A stretch of DNA of 55,870 bases from Rubrobacter sp. Its GTDB lineage: Bacteria; Actinomycetota; Rubrobacteria; Rubrobacterales; Rubrobacteraceae. The number at the start of each line of letters is the position of its first letter. The first letter of the stretch is position 1. Position numbers and translations under genes: made by a program. The notes below the pieces were generated by a model. That model saw only the letters and a list, made by a program, of their open reading frames with translations. It had not been told where the DNA came from and made no database searches. Location: NCBI GenBank assembly GCA_016781775.1, contig JADDPR010000068.1:1-55870 (forward strand). Direction: 5' to 3'. Below are positions 1 through 12,247 of this stretch, one piece after another.

Positions 1-763
1 GTAGAACGAACCGGAAGGTACCCTCGGGGAATTGCTCGTCGAGGGCGAGTTCCGTAACCTGCGCAACGTAGAACTCCTCGCCCCTGAGCCGCTCGGCGTA
101 GCGCAGGATGACCCCGATCTCCGCGTCGACCGAGAGCACGTAGTCGTCGGCTCCTTCCAATCCCGAGAGGCCGCATGGTGGGTAGTCCAGCGAGATCGTT
201 CGCGCCTCTACCTCCAGGGTCTCCCTGCCCGCGTGCGCTCCCTGGTCCACAATCCTCATCAGCACGGGGTTCAGACGCTCTCCGAGCAAGGAGGGATTCA
301 GGAGACCGAAGATGGGGGGCCAATTTCGGTTCACCGCGTAGTTGTCCGAGGTGTGGAACACCCGCTCCGGTGGGTCGTACACCCACCGGAGCCCTCCGTC
401 AGCCACGCTATAAAAGGTCTGTGGGTCGCCCTGACGCTCCACCTCTTCGCGCCAACGGTCGGGTTTCTCGTACCAGATCCGTACGGTATTCTCCGAGTCT
501 CCTATATCCCAGATCCACGAGAAGTGGTCGGGCGGGATCCCTACCGGCTCGTCTTCCTTGGACGAAACCCGTTCCCGTGAGTAAAGGTGGTAGATCATGC
601 CACGTTCCGAAGCATGGTCGTGGAACCGCTTGGCCGTCTGCGAAGCCAAGGTCCCGTTCGTGGCCACCCGGACGGTGGCCCGGACGGTGCGGTAGCGATC
701 GGGCGCGCCGAAGAGTAGATGCCTGAGATTTGGGAGGGCGATAAGCTCGCGGTAGTCGTCCAT
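1..763 (-). CDS. LolA/MucB-fold hypothetical protein, C-terminus cut by window edge
   Basis: An open frame reads leftward from an ATG at 763 without a stop to base 1 (254 codons visible). The C-terminal part (about residues 205-254) contains VLSVDAEIGVILRYAERLRG followed by EEFYVAQVTEL and FPEGTFRFVL. This beta-rich pattern is the 'fitted-line' C-terminus typical of LolA/MucB-like (outer-membrane-lipoprotein-carrier fold) proteins that are common in actinobacteria. The centre is rich in Trp and Tyr (IWDIGDSENTVRIWYEKPDR). No signal peptide or lipobox is seen at the N-terminus, so a cytoplasmic or otherwise atypical member is possible. The gene is likely real because its codon use and protein sense are consistent along the whole frame. 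Family assignment is by pattern only. Confidence 0.7.
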   Translation of the reverse strand, partial: MDDYRELIALPNLRHLLFGAPDRYRTVRATVRVATNGTLASQTAKRFHDHASERGMIYHLYSRERVSSKEDEPVGIPPDHFSWIWDIGDSENTVRIWYEKPDRWREEVERQGDPQTFYSVADGGLRWVYDPPERVFHTSDNYAVNRNWPPIFGLLNPSLLGERLNPVLMRIVDQGAHAGRETLEVEARTISLDYPPCGLSGLEGADDYVLSVDAEIGVILRYAERLRGEEFYVAQVTELALDEQFPEGTFRFVL

Positions 764-876
764 GAACCGAGTCTAGCTTTATAGGCAGCCCACCGCAAAG
801 CGCTAGCGGGTTCGGACCCAGGTAGATCCCACCCCCAGCCCTGTACGACGAACTCGCCTTCGCTGCTGCTACTTAC

Positions 877-1365
877 CTAACGCGCCCTCCAGGGCTTGCG
901 CGGCTCGGGGACGCCCGCAGGACCCGGAACGAGCCGATCCACGAAAGCGCCGGTAGCGAAGGCGTAGACCGCCTTGTGCAGCAGGTCTATGGCCTGCTCG
1001 TCCACTGGCCACGTCCACGGGGGAGCGCCGACGCCGGTTGCGTTCTCCAGGGTCTGGTCATTTAAGAGGCGCAGATTTAGCAGCAGGAACGACCCGACTG
1101 GGCCGCGAAACCCGCGTTTCGCCATCAGCCCGCGTACCGCGCCGAGGATCGCGCCCTGCCCGTAGTGCGTGGCCCAGTTCAGCCACAACCGCTCCTCGTC
1201 GGGTTTCTCCCTAAGCCCGAGCAGCCGCTCCGTCTGGTGCGCGGGGACGAACGAGTTGGGCCGATGGGTCAGCGCCTGCTCCACCTTCTCGACGGCGGTC
1301 ATTACCGCGACCCCCGCAAGCCCCGCCGCGAACCCGCGTACCGCCGCACCCGTAGTCGTCGTCAA
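877..1365 (-). CDS. small membrane protein of unknown function
   Basis: 162 residues. The TTG start at 1365 is chosen because GGAGG lies 6 nt upstream. Hydrophobic segments near residues 8-25, about 68-83 and 135-150 suggest three short membrane helices with glycine-rich packing. The layout, and in particular a motif of TGVG..PPW followed about 10 residues later by LLHKAVYAFATG, matches another small protein in this window (45178-45636: TGVH..PPW then LLPVLDHAVFG). The two look like divergent members of one family. It sits between two leftward genes and has no evident operon partner. I do not recognise a function. Confidence 0.65.
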   Translation of the reverse strand: MTTTTGAAVRGFAAGLAGVAVMTAVEKVEQALTHRPNSFVPAHQTERLLGLREKPDEERLWLNWATHYGQGAILGAVRGLMAKRGFRGPVGSFLLLNLRLLNDQTLENATGVGAPPWTWPVDEQAIDLLHKAVYAFATGAFVDRLVPGPAGVPEPRKPWRAR

Positions 1366-1552
1366 CGTATGCCTCCATAGATCTCGCCCTTACCACTCCT
1401 ACAACGTGTTCCTACCCCGACAGGCCGGACTTACTCATGGGAGGGAGGAGCCCCGGGTGCATCAACGAGAGGAGCCCGACGACCGAGGGGACAGATCCTC
1501 GTACCGCCGGGCTTCCCCGGGGTTTCTGATTTGGTGGTACCGGCCGTAAGGG

Positions 1553-5344
<3,792 letters not shown>

Positions 5345-5496
5345 GTTCCTCCTTCTGGCTTCCGGCCCTCAGCCTTCGACCTTCGGATCTTCGCCCCGCC
5401 GCCCTCGTACGCTGCCGGCGACTCTCTTTTGAACTACCGTCTCGCGGGCCGCATCGACGCCCCGCCGCGAACTGCTTGCTGAAGGCCGACGGCCGA

Positions 5497-7341
5497 TCAG
5501 CCTACGGCTTCGATAACGTCGCCGGCCAGGTGCGGCATCGAGGCGGGGGGCATGAGGTAGGCCCCGCCGACGAGCGGCTTCGCCTTCGCGAGCAGGTTCT
5601 GGGCGACCTCGACGCCGTACTTCGGGGCGTCCTCGGCGGCGAGCTCGGCGAGCTTCTTGCGGACGCTCTGAGGGATGTTTATGCCGGGGACCTCGTGGTG
5701 GAGGAACTCGGCCTGCCTCCCGCTCCTCAGGGGCATCAGGCCTAATAGGAGGGTGACGTCCATGTCCTGTATCTTCTCCAGCGCGCGCTCCAGGGCCCCG
5801 AGCTCGAAGACGGGCTGGGTCCAGAAAGCGTGCGCCCCCGCCCCGACCTTGCGCCAGAGCTTGTCGACCTCCGCATCGAGGTCCTCGGCCGTCGGGTTGA
5901 AGGACGCCCCGATCAGGAAGCCGGGCGGCTCGCCGATGGGGTTGCCCGCGAGGTCCTCGCCCCGGTTCATCTTCGAGAGGACGTGGACGAGGCCGACGGC
6001 GTCCGTGTCGAAGACGCTCGTCGCCTCGGGGTAGTCCCCGATCTGGGCCGGATCTCCCGTTACCGCGAGTATGTTCTTGACCCCGAGCGCCGCCGCCGAC
6101 AAGAGATCCGCCTGCAGCCCGATGATGTTCCGGTCGCGGCAGGACATGTGCGCGACCACCTCGATGCCGGCCTGCTCCTGCACGAGCCTCGCCACCGCGA
6201 TCGGGTGCATCCGAAGGCGCGCTCGCGCCCCGTCCGAAATATCTATCGCGTGAACGCCGCGCTCCTTCAGGGCCTTCGCCGCCTCGAGTACCCCGGAGAT
6301 GTCGTGCCCCCGTGGCAGGTCAACCTCGACCGCGACCGCGAACCCCTCCTTTATCTTCCGGGCGAACTCCGTCTCGGGCTCGGCCGCCGCCTTCTCGGTC
6401 TCGAGCTCCGGGGTAGAAGCCGAGACGCGCCGGGCGGACCTAGCCGCCGGCTTGAAGTCGCGGAGCGCTTCGGCGAGTGCCCGGACGTGCGACGGGGTCG
6501 TGCCGCAACAGCCGCCGACAATGTGGGCGCCGGCCTGGGCCAGCTTGAGGCCGTACTCGGCGAAGTGCTCGACGTCCCGGTTGTAGCGGACGACGCCGTT
6601 CACGAGCTGGGGGAGGCCCGGGTTCGGGTAGGCGGCGACGGGGCCGACCTCGGAGGCCATCGCCTCCGTGATCCCGAGCATCCGCTGCGGCCCGACGGTG
6701 CAGTTGGAGCCGGCGAGCAGCAAGCCCTCGGAACCCCACGAGGAGATGTCGCGCGCCACCCTCGCCGGCAGCCCCTCGGCGAGCGTCTCCCCGTCCTCGA
6801 CAAAGGTCTTGTGCGCGATCACGGGCACTCCTAGAGAAGCCACCGCGTCGTACGCGATCTTGAGCTCGGCGAGGTCCACGAAGGTCTCCAGGAGGATCGC
6901 GTCGGCGCCGCCTTCGAGGAGTGCTTCGGCCTGCTGCATGAACGCGGCCCGCGCCTCCTCAGGACGGATTGGGCCGATGGGGGCGAGGGGACGCCCTAAA
7001 GGTCCTACCGCGCCGAGCACGATCGCGTCGTCCCCGTTCGGAAGGGCATTCTCGACCGCGGACCGGGCCAGACGCGCCCCCTCGACGTTGATCTCCCGGA
7101 CCTGATCCCCGAGGTTCTTCAGGGCCAGTTTCGTCGCATTGGCGGAGAAAGTGTTCGTCTCGATGACCCTGGCGCCGGCGCGCACGTACTCCTCGTGTAC
7201 GGCCCGCACCACGTGCGGGTGCGTGAGGTTGGCCCGGTCGTAGGGGTGACCGTAGCCCACCCCACGCTCGGCCAAGAGCGTACCCATCGCGCCGTCGCCC
7301 ACGAGGAGCCGGCCGTCGAGCTTCTCCCTTAGATCCAACAA
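5497..7341 (-). CDS. bifunctional homocysteine S-methyltransferase / methylenetetrahydrofolate reductase (YitJ-like)
   Basis: About 614 residues. The N-terminal half (about 1-295) is a homocysteine S-methyltransferase domain with the zinc cysteines in GSNCTVG and VGGCCGTTP. The C-terminal half (about 330-614) is a MetF-type flavin TIM barrel (AVTGDPAQIGDYP, FLIGASFNP, FWTQPVFELG), which makes methyl-tetrahydrofolate. The fusion corresponds to Bacillus YitJ, itself a classic S-box gene. An in-frame extension to 7446 is open but would run through the riboswitch. I place the start at TTG 7341, 7 nt after GAGGGG (7349-7354); TTG 7338 is the alternative. With metH downstream it forms the methionine-regenerating limb, and expression should rise when SAM is low. 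Confidence 0.93.
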   Translation of the reverse strand: MLDLREKLDGRLLVGDGAMGTLLAERGVGYGHPYDRANLTHPHVVRAVHEEYVRAGARVIETNTFSANATKLALKNLGDQVREINVEGARLARSAVENALPNGDDAIVLGAVGPLGRPLAPIGPIRPEEARAAFMQQAEALLEGGADAILLETFVDLAELKIAYDAVASLGVPVIAHKTFVEDGETLAEGLPARVARDISSWGSEGLLLAGSNCTVGPQRMLGITEAMASEVGPVAAYPNPGLPQLVNGVVRYNRDVEHFAEYGLKLAQAGAHIVGGCCGTTPSHVRALAEALRDFKPAARSARRVSASTPELETEKAAAEPETEFARKIKEGFAVAVEVDLPRGHDISGVLEAAKALKERGVHAIDISDGARARLRMHPIAVARLVQEQAGIEVVAHMSCRDRNIIGLQADLLSAAALGVKNILAVTGDPAQIGDYPEATSVFDTDAVGLVHVLSKMNRGEDLAGNPIGEPPGFLIGASFNPTAEDLDAEVDKLWRKVGAGAHAFWTQPVFELGALERALEKIQDMDVTLLLGLMPLRSGRQAEFLHHEVPGINIPQSVRKKLAELAAEDAPKYGVEVAQNLLAKAKPLVGGAYLMPPASMPHLAGDVIEAVG

Positions 7342-7348
7342 AAACAAA

Positions 7349-7412
7349 CCCCTCTCTGCGTGTACAACGAGCCGTGCCGAGGGGCGGAAATGAGATGCAA
7401 AACCGACCGCCT
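7349..7412 (-). promoter_or_regulatory. translational expression platform of the SAM-I riboswitch
   Basis: No terminator hairpin with a U tract follows the aptamer. CCCCUC (7384-7379) is complementary to the ribosome-binding GAGGGG (7354-7349), so it can hide the Shine-Dalgarno sequence. The competing pairing is between GAGG-CGG, which spans the 3' strand of P1 (GAUGAG, 7416-7411) and the next bases, and CCG-(cc)-CCUC at 7387-7379. Forming P1 with SAM would free the sequestering strand and block translation; without SAM that strand is captured and the start is exposed. The complementarity is visible; the mechanism is inferred. Confidence 0.6.
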
Positions 7413-7518
7413 CATCTTTCGGAGCTTCCTCCGCGGGATTTGGCACCCCATACGAGGCTTGCGCTCTCGCCGGTTGCCGCGGCTTCTTCGGGCCCGTCCC
7501 TCCACCGCTCTCGATGAG
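7411..7518 (-). ncRNA. SAM-I (S-box) riboswitch aptamer
   Basis: On the minus strand the region carries the S-box signature in order: P1 5' strand CTCATC (7518-7513), GAGAGCGGTGGAGGGAC, GGGCCCGAAGAAGCCGCGGCA continuing into ACCGGC, the core GGTGCCAAATCCCGC, and P1 3' strand GATGAG (7416-7411). These match the conserved nucleotides of the SAM-I family (AGAG-GGUGGAGGGAC, GGCCC, CGGCAACC, GGUGCNAAUUCC) and P1 pairs perfectly over 6 bp. It precedes a YitJ-like gene, the standard S-box target. Confidence 0.95.
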
Positions 7519-7566
7519 AACCGCGCCACGAAAAAACCCTCTCGCCGCGCGGCATCTGGTCCCCTG

Positions 7567-7595
7567 AAACTACCACGGGGGGAACCGCTTTACAA
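7567..7595 (-). promoter_or_regulatory. candidate sigma-A promoter for the riboswitch transcript
   Basis: TTGTAA (7595-7590), a 17-nt spacer and TAGTTT (7572-7567) read toward the riboswitch. The predicted start near 7560 lies about 40 nt before P1 and after the stop of the upstream methyltransferase gene. The -10 is weak, so this is tentative. Confidence 0.4.
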
Positions 7596-7632
7596 CTCGC
7601 GCGCCCCCGGCGCACCCCCCGCGGCCCGGATT

Positions 7633-8469
7633 TTACGGCGCGTCGAAGCGGAAGATCCCCCACGCCAGGTACCCGCTGCGCCCGCCGTCGACCCAGTGCT
7701 GGAGGCCCTTCTTCATGCGCCGGATGTAATCCTCGCCGACGTGCTCGAGAAGCTCGTCCTCGCGCTTCTCCGTCTCCTCCAGGACGCGGGCGTAGTGGGT
7801 AGGAAGCTGCTCCGAGTGGTCCTCGAAGCCCGCGTCCTTCAGCCCCGCCGCCTCCGCCGCCTGCCCATAAAAGCCCGGGCTTCCTAAGGAGTCGAGGTGG
7901 ATGCGGTCCAGGATCGGCTGCAGCACCCCGTCCGGGCAGTCGTCGGCCTGCATCGGATCGGTGAAGGTGAACCTCCCGCCGGGCTTGAGGACGCGGGCGA
8001 CCTCCCGCAGGACGACCTCCCTCTCGCCGCTGTGCAGGATGGCGTCCTGCGACCATACGACGTCGAAGTGGTCGTCCCCGAAGGGGATCGCCTCGAAGCT
8101 CCCGTCGACGACCTCTATAAGCCCGTCGAGGCCCTGCTCGCGGTTCAACTCGCGGGTGCGCTCGTTCTCGACCTCGCTCAGGTTCAGCGCGACGATGCGG
8201 CAGCCGTGCGCGTTCGCGAGGTAACGTGCCGAGCCTCCGTAGCCCGAGCCCATGTCGAGGACGCGGCTCTCCGGACCGAGCCCTTGCAGGCTCGCCGCCA
8301 TCTTCTCGACGGTCCTGCGGCTCGCGCTGAAGATCGGCTCGTCGGGGCTCTCGTACAGCCCGATGTGGATATCCTCGCCGCCCCAGATCGTCGAGTAGAA
8401 CCGGTCGGCGTCGGGGGAGTTGTAGTAGTCGCGGGCGGTGTTCACCGCGCCCGAGTAGTTACCGCTCAC
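7633..8469 (-). CDS. sarcosine/dimethylglycine N-methyltransferase
   Basis: 278 residues. It matches the bacterial SDMT family that methylates sarcosine and dimethylglycine to glycine betaine with SAM. The N-terminus ARDYYNSPDADRFYSTIWGG followed by EDIHIGLY is a hallmark of this family. SAM-binding motif I is VLDMGSGYGGSARYL (about 70-84), followed by DGSFEAIPFGDDHFDVVWSQ and the post-motif LKPGGRFTFTDPM. The GTG start at 8469 overlaps the end of the upstream methyltransferase frame by 11 nt, which suggests translational coupling. The product is a compatible solute; three SAM are used per betaine by this gene and its upstream partner. The SAM-I riboswitch lies just downstream, so this gene itself is not under that switch unless it has other promoters. 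Confidence 0.92.
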   Translation of the reverse strand: MSGNYSGAVNTARDYYNSPDADRFYSTIWGGEDIHIGLYESPDEPIFSASRRTVEKMAASLQGLGPESRVLDMGSGYGGSARYLANAHGCRIVALNLSEVENERTRELNREQGLDGLIEVVDGSFEAIPFGDDHFDVVWSQDAILHSGEREVVLREVARVLKPGGRFTFTDPMQADDCPDGVLQPILDRIHLDSLGSPGFYGQAAEAAGLKDAGFEDHSEQLPTHYARVLEETEKREDELLEHVGEDYIRRMKKGLQHWVDGGRSGYLAWGIFRFDAP

Positions 8470-9336
8470 CCTGGCCGTCCCCCTCGTCGTCGACGTAGAG
8501 CTTCTCCGCGACGTGGACGAAGAAGTCCGGCGTGTCCGGCCCGTCCTCTTGGTCCGACTTCTGGAAGTCCCCGTAGGTCTCGACGCGCTGGAAGCCGACC
8601 TCTTGCATCAGGCGCCTCGTGTACTCCTTGCGCAGGGGGAACATGTTCAGGTGGTAGACGGAGCCGTCCGGGAAGCCGTAGCGAAACCTGGCGAGCCCCT
8701 CGTCCACGTGCTCGGGGCCGGCGTCTACCGCCTTGCCGCAGTAGTAATACGTGTGGCTGCTCTCGTAGTCGCCGTCCAGGATGGCGTCGTAGTTGCGCTG
8801 GTCGAGGACGAGGACGCCGTCGTGCTTGAGCATCGCGTAGAACTCGGCGAGGGTCTTGCGCCGGTCGTGCTCGGAGAAGAGGTGAGTGAAGGAGTTGCCG
8901 AGGCAGATTATGGCGTCGAACTCGCCGTGTACGTCCCGGTTGAGCCAGCGCCAGTCGGCCAGAACGGTCCTCAGGATGTGGCCGCCGTGCTCCAGACCGT
9001 TCTCGAAGGCCTTGGCGAGCATCGTGGCGCTCCCGTCCACGCTGACCACCTCGAAGCCCTCGTTCAAGAGCCGGACCGAGTGGAAGCCGGTCCCGGTCGC
9101 GACTCGAGTACCCTCTTGGCCCCGCGCTCCTTAAGCTGGCGGATAAAGAAGTCTCCCTCGCTCTCGGCCCGCGAGTCCCAATCTATAAGCTCGTCCCACT
9201 TCTCGACGAAGCTCTTTATGTACTCGATCCTGTAGTGGTCGGTCTCGCGAACCTCGACCGGATCCTCACCAAACGACTGCCGCTCTTGAGCGGTCACGGG
9301 TTTTCTCCCCTCTGGAGACAGAACATGGTGTTCCAT
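8459..9336 (-). pseudogene. glycine/sarcosine N-methyltransferase with a single-base frameshift
   Basis: Two overlapping frames together make one GSMT of about 292 residues. The first (ATG 9336 onward) gives EVRETDHYRIEYIKSFVEKW and AESEGDFFIRQLKERGAKRV, the second gives NEGFEVVSVDGSATMLAKAF and continues to the C-terminus at 8459. At about 9103-9105 the expected VLDVATGTGFHSVRLL (SAM motif I) is split: the bases read CTCGA-GTCGCGACC where one more base after GA restores the frame through VATGTGFHSVRLLNEG. Either the gene is freshly inactivated or the assembly has a 1-base error. An open extension to TTG 9402 exists, but the ATG at 9336, with GAGAAG upstream, fits the family better. GSMT performs the first two methylations of glycine in betaine synthesis. 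Confidence 0.85.
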
Positions 9337-9549
9337 GGTGATCTTCTCAATACCGGTAACCCCTACGCCCCCGAACCTCCCTCCGCCGTCGGGCACGTGC
9401 AACGCGACGGGAGATCGTTGGACGCCCCGTCCTCGTGATGCTCGTGTATGCGTCCGGCATGCGAAGCCGGGCGCGCCAAAAATGCCTCGCCGCTCTTATC
9501 GACGCGTTTTGCGCCCCTTATGCCCTCTTCCCTTCAAAGCATGGCGCAT

Positions 9550-9577
9550 ACTATACACGGGCCTGGAGCATGTGCAA
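9550..9577 (-). promoter_or_regulatory. sigma-A type promoter for the glycine methylation genes
   Basis: TTGCAC (9577-9572), a 16-nt spacer and TATAGT (9555-9550) on the minus strand. The predicted start near 9542 leaves an unusually long leader of about 205 nt before ATG 9336. The leader contains a hairpin CCGGC-TTCGCAT-GCCGG, but I recognise no known riboswitch in it. Confidence 0.55.
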
Positions 9578-9609
9578 CACGAAAAAGTATTAAATGTCTG
9601 TTCAGTAAC

Positions 9610-10566
9610 CTATCTCGGCGCGGGGATGCTTGCGGCAGACTTGCCGCGCAGCCGGGCCGGTATCTCCCCCGGATCCCTCGCCGCCACGGTGGCGGCGACT
9701 CGGACTTTGTGGGCGAAGGAGGTCTCCGCGCGGCGAGCGAAGACGTCGTATCCGGAGGCTTCTATCCGGTCGAGGATCGCGGCGTAGAGCTCCCTCGCCA
9801 CGACGACCGGGTAACGGCAGCCGCGCGGGATGTACTTCATCCCCTCGTCGGCGACCTTGTAGAGTTCGCGCGCCCGGGCTATCTCGAAGCGCATGAGGGC
9901 GACGAACCTCTCGTCGATCACCCCGCGCCCGAGATCCTCCTCAGCGTACCCGAAGCTTCTCAGGTCTTCGATCGGCAGGTAGATACGCCCCCGCGCCCGA
10001 TCCTCCCCGACGTCCCTCAGGAAGTTCGTGAGCTGCATCGCCACACCCAAAGCCTCGGCGTGCGGGGCGGCCGCCTCGCCCTTCGTCCCGACGACGCGGC
10101 ACATCATCAGGCCGACGACGGCGGCGCTCCCGTAGGTGTACGCCTGCAGGTCCTCGTAGGCCGGGTAGCGGAAGACGTGGGTATCCATCTTCATGCTCTT
10201 CATGAACGCCGTGATGAGGTCCGTCCCGATCCCGCGCAGGAGCACCGTGTTGGCGAAGGCGCGCAGCACGGGGTTGGGGACCGGTTCCCCGGCGACCGCG
10301 GACAGGGTCTCGGCCTCAAAGGCCTCGAGGCCCACCAGCTGCTCCTCCAGGGAGGTGGAGCCGGGGTTGTCCACGATCTCGTCGGCGTAGCGCATGAAGC
10401 CGTAGAGCGCGTGGACGTGCGGCCTGACCTCGCTGGGGAAGAGGCTCGTGGAGAAGTAGTAGGTTCTGCTGTGGGCCTTGTGGATCTGGCGGCAGAGCTC
10501 GTAGCACCCGGCGAGGGAGAGGCCGGCGCCGCTCAAGGGTCCGTCCGCAACCGGATCCAGTCGCAC
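9610..10566 (-). CDS. crtB: phytoene/squalene synthase family protein, phytoene synthase CrtB
   Basis: 318 residues. It condenses two geranylgeranyl diphosphates to phytoene. Two aspartate-rich motifs that bind Mg-diphosphate are present: ADEIVD (D62-D66) and RDVGEDRARGRIYLP (D185-D189, with the conserved QLTNFLRDVGED context). The GTG start at 10566 lies 4 nt after the crtI stop, so crtI-crtB is a coupled operon. The first about 18 residues are variable, and a downstream start cannot be excluded. Red or pink carotenoids of the bacterioruberin type are known from Rubrobacter, which fits, but no later pathway genes are in this window. Confidence 0.93.
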   Translation of the reverse strand: MRLDPVADGPLSGAGLSLAGCYELCRQIHKAHSRTYYFSTSLFPSEVRPHVHALYGFMRYADEIVDNPGSTSLEEQLVGLEAFEAETLSAVAGEPVPNPVLRAFANTVLLRGIGTDLITAFMKSMKMDTHVFRYPAYEDLQAYTYGSAAVVGLMMCRVVGTKGEAAAPHAEALGVAMQLTNFLRDVGEDRARGRIYLPIEDLRSFGYAEEDLGRGVIDERFVALMRFEIARARELYKVADEGMKYIPRGCRYPVVVARELYAAILDRIEASGYDVFARRAETSFAHKVRVAATVAARDPGEIPARLRGKSAASIPAPR

Positions 10567-10570
10567 GACC

Positions 10571-12133
10571 CTAGGCCCCGACCGGAGCCTTGAGACCGAG
10601 CATCTCCCGTCCCATGCGCCCGGCGACGAGCTTCGCCCCTATGGTCACCAGCGGCACCCCGGTGCCGGGACGCGTGCTCGCCCCGACGAAGTACACGTTC
10701 GGGACGGCCTTGGAGGCCATGGGCGGCCGGAAGTAGCCGACCTGGAAGATGCCGTGCCCGAGCCCGAACGCCGCCCCCTCTTCGAGGTTGTAGTCCGAGA
10801 GCCAGTCCTGTGGCGTCTTGACCCCCTCGTAGACGGCGTGGCGGCGGATGTCGGGGATGCCCGCGCGCTCCTCCAGGAGGTCGTAGATCTTCTCCTTGAA
10901 CGCGGGCCCCTCGTGTTCCCAGTCGACGTTCTCGCCGAGGTGCGGCGTGGGGACGAGGACGTAGAGGGATTCCATGCCCTCGGGCGCGGCGTTCCGGTCC
11001 GTGCGCGACGGGACGTTCGTGTAGAAGGAGGGATCGTCCGGGAGGCGACGCTCCGCGAAGATCTGCCGGAAGTTCTCTTTGTAGCGCGACGAGAGGTAGA
11101 CGTTGTGGTGCGAGACGTGATCCAACTCGCGGTCGAGCCCGAGGTACATCATGAACGACGAGGCGGTGTACAGAAGCTTCTCCCGCTTCCTCAGCTTGAA
11201 CCGGAAGTCCCGGGCCCCCGCCGAACTCGGCAGGAGCTCGCGGTAGACGTACGGAAGATCCGCGTTCGCGAGCACCGCATCTGCCCCGACGGTCTCGCCG
11301 TTGACGCGCACGCCGTGCGCACGTCCCCCGTCCACGACGATCTCCTCGACCGAGCTTTCGAGGTTGATCTTCACCTCGAGGTCCGCGGCGAGCCGTCCCA
11401 TCGCCAGGACGAGCTCGTACATGCCGCCCTTCGGGAACCACAGCCCGTCCTCCGCGAGCTCGGTGTAGGGGAGGAGGGCGTAGACCGCCGGCGCCTCGAA
11501 CGGCGAGAGGCCGAGGTACATCGTCTGAAACGAAAAGGTTTGGCGGAGCTTGTCCGTCCTGAAGAAGCGGGAGACGGACTTGTAGTAGTTGTTCACGGCC
11601 TTTGTTTTGAGAAGGAGCTTGAGGTTGCGGGGGCCGAAGAAGTCTCCGGCCTTCTCGAAGTCCCGCTCCACAAACTCGCTGCGCCCCAGGCGGTACTTCA
11701 TGCAGGCGTCCTCCATGAAGCGGTAGAAGCGGGGCGTCACGCCCGGCTCCACGCGCTCGAGCTCCGGGATGAGGGTGGGGAGGTTCGAGGAAACCTTTAT
11801 GGAGTCGCCGTCGCCGAAGTGGACCCGGTAGTTCGGGTCGAGCGGCATGAGGTCGACCTCGTCGTCGAGGGTGCGGCCCGCCGCCTTGAAGAGGTCGCGG
11901 TAGACGTCGGTCATGAGGAGCAGGGTCGGGCCCGTATCGAAGGTAAAACCGGATTCCTCCAGGCGACCGACGCGGCCCCCGATCTGCCCGTTCTTCTCGA
12001 AGACCTCGACGTCGAAGCCCATCAGCCTGAGGCGTATCGCCGCCGCGAGGCCGCCCATCCCGGCGCCAATGACCGCGACCCGCTTCCCCGAACGCATCTC
12101 GCTCGTTGTGCTAGGCCCCTGTGTCGCAGTCAA
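10571..12133 (-). CDS. crtI: phytoene desaturase (CrtI family)
   Basis: 520 residues. FAD-dependent desaturase of phytoene. The N-terminal dinucleotide-binding motif AVIGAGMGGLAAAIRL is followed by the acidic residue at the end of beta-2 (VEVFEKN) and by GGRVGRLEESGFTFDTGPTL, typical of CrtI. The C-terminus has the family block VYFVGASTRPGTGVPLVTIG. The TTG at 12133 has GAAGGG about 8 nt upstream; an ATG 12 codons in (12097) is also possible. It is divergent from the rRNA methyltransferase gene across 114 bp, which include AT-rich stretches that could serve promoters in both directions. Confidence 0.93.
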   Translation of the reverse strand: MTATQGPSTTSEMRSGKRVAVIGAGMGGLAAAIRLRLMGFDVEVFEKNGQIGGRVGRLEESGFTFDTGPTLLLMTDVYRDLFKAAGRTLDDEVDLMPLDPNYRVHFGDGDSIKVSSNLPTLIPELERVEPGVTPRFYRFMEDACMKYRLGRSEFVERDFEKAGDFFGPRNLKLLLKTKAVNNYYKSVSRFFRTDKLRQTFSFQTMYLGLSPFEAPAVYALLPYTELAEDGLWFPKGGMYELVLAMGRLAADLEVKINLESSVEEIVVDGGRAHGVRVNGETVGADAVLANADLPYVYRELLPSSAGARDFRFKLRKREKLLYTASSFMMYLGLDRELDHVSHHNVYLSSRYKENFRQIFAERRLPDDPSFYTNVPSRTDRNAAPEGMESLYVLVPTPHLGENVDWEHEGPAFKEKIYDLLEERAGIPDIRRHAVYEGVKTPQDWLSDYNLEEGAAFGLGHGIFQVGYFRPPMASKAVPNVYFVGASTRPGTGVPLVTIGAKLVAGRMGREMLGLKAPVGA

Positions 12134-12247
12134 ATTAGCCCGCCCTTCGCCGCCGGTCCCGCCCGAAAAGGGCGATATATTGAGTATACCCGTGCGATCC
12201 TAGCAAACAGGTTCGCGCGAACGGGTAAAGGAGACCACAGGAGAGCG

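Noticed and set aside
5345-5496. Cobalamin or SAM riboswitch in front of metH
   Set aside because: I looked for the B12-box core and the S-box core on the minus strand and found neither; only a plain ribosome-binding site and short GC stems.
8459-9402. Two separate short methyltransferase-like genes
   Set aside because: They join into one glycine/sarcosine methyltransferase when a single missing base is restored, and the split falls inside a conserved motif.
9337-9549. SAH or glycine riboswitch in the long leader of the glycine methylation genes
   Set aside because: The leader has one GC hairpin but not the conserved cores of those classes that I know. Its length remains unexplained.
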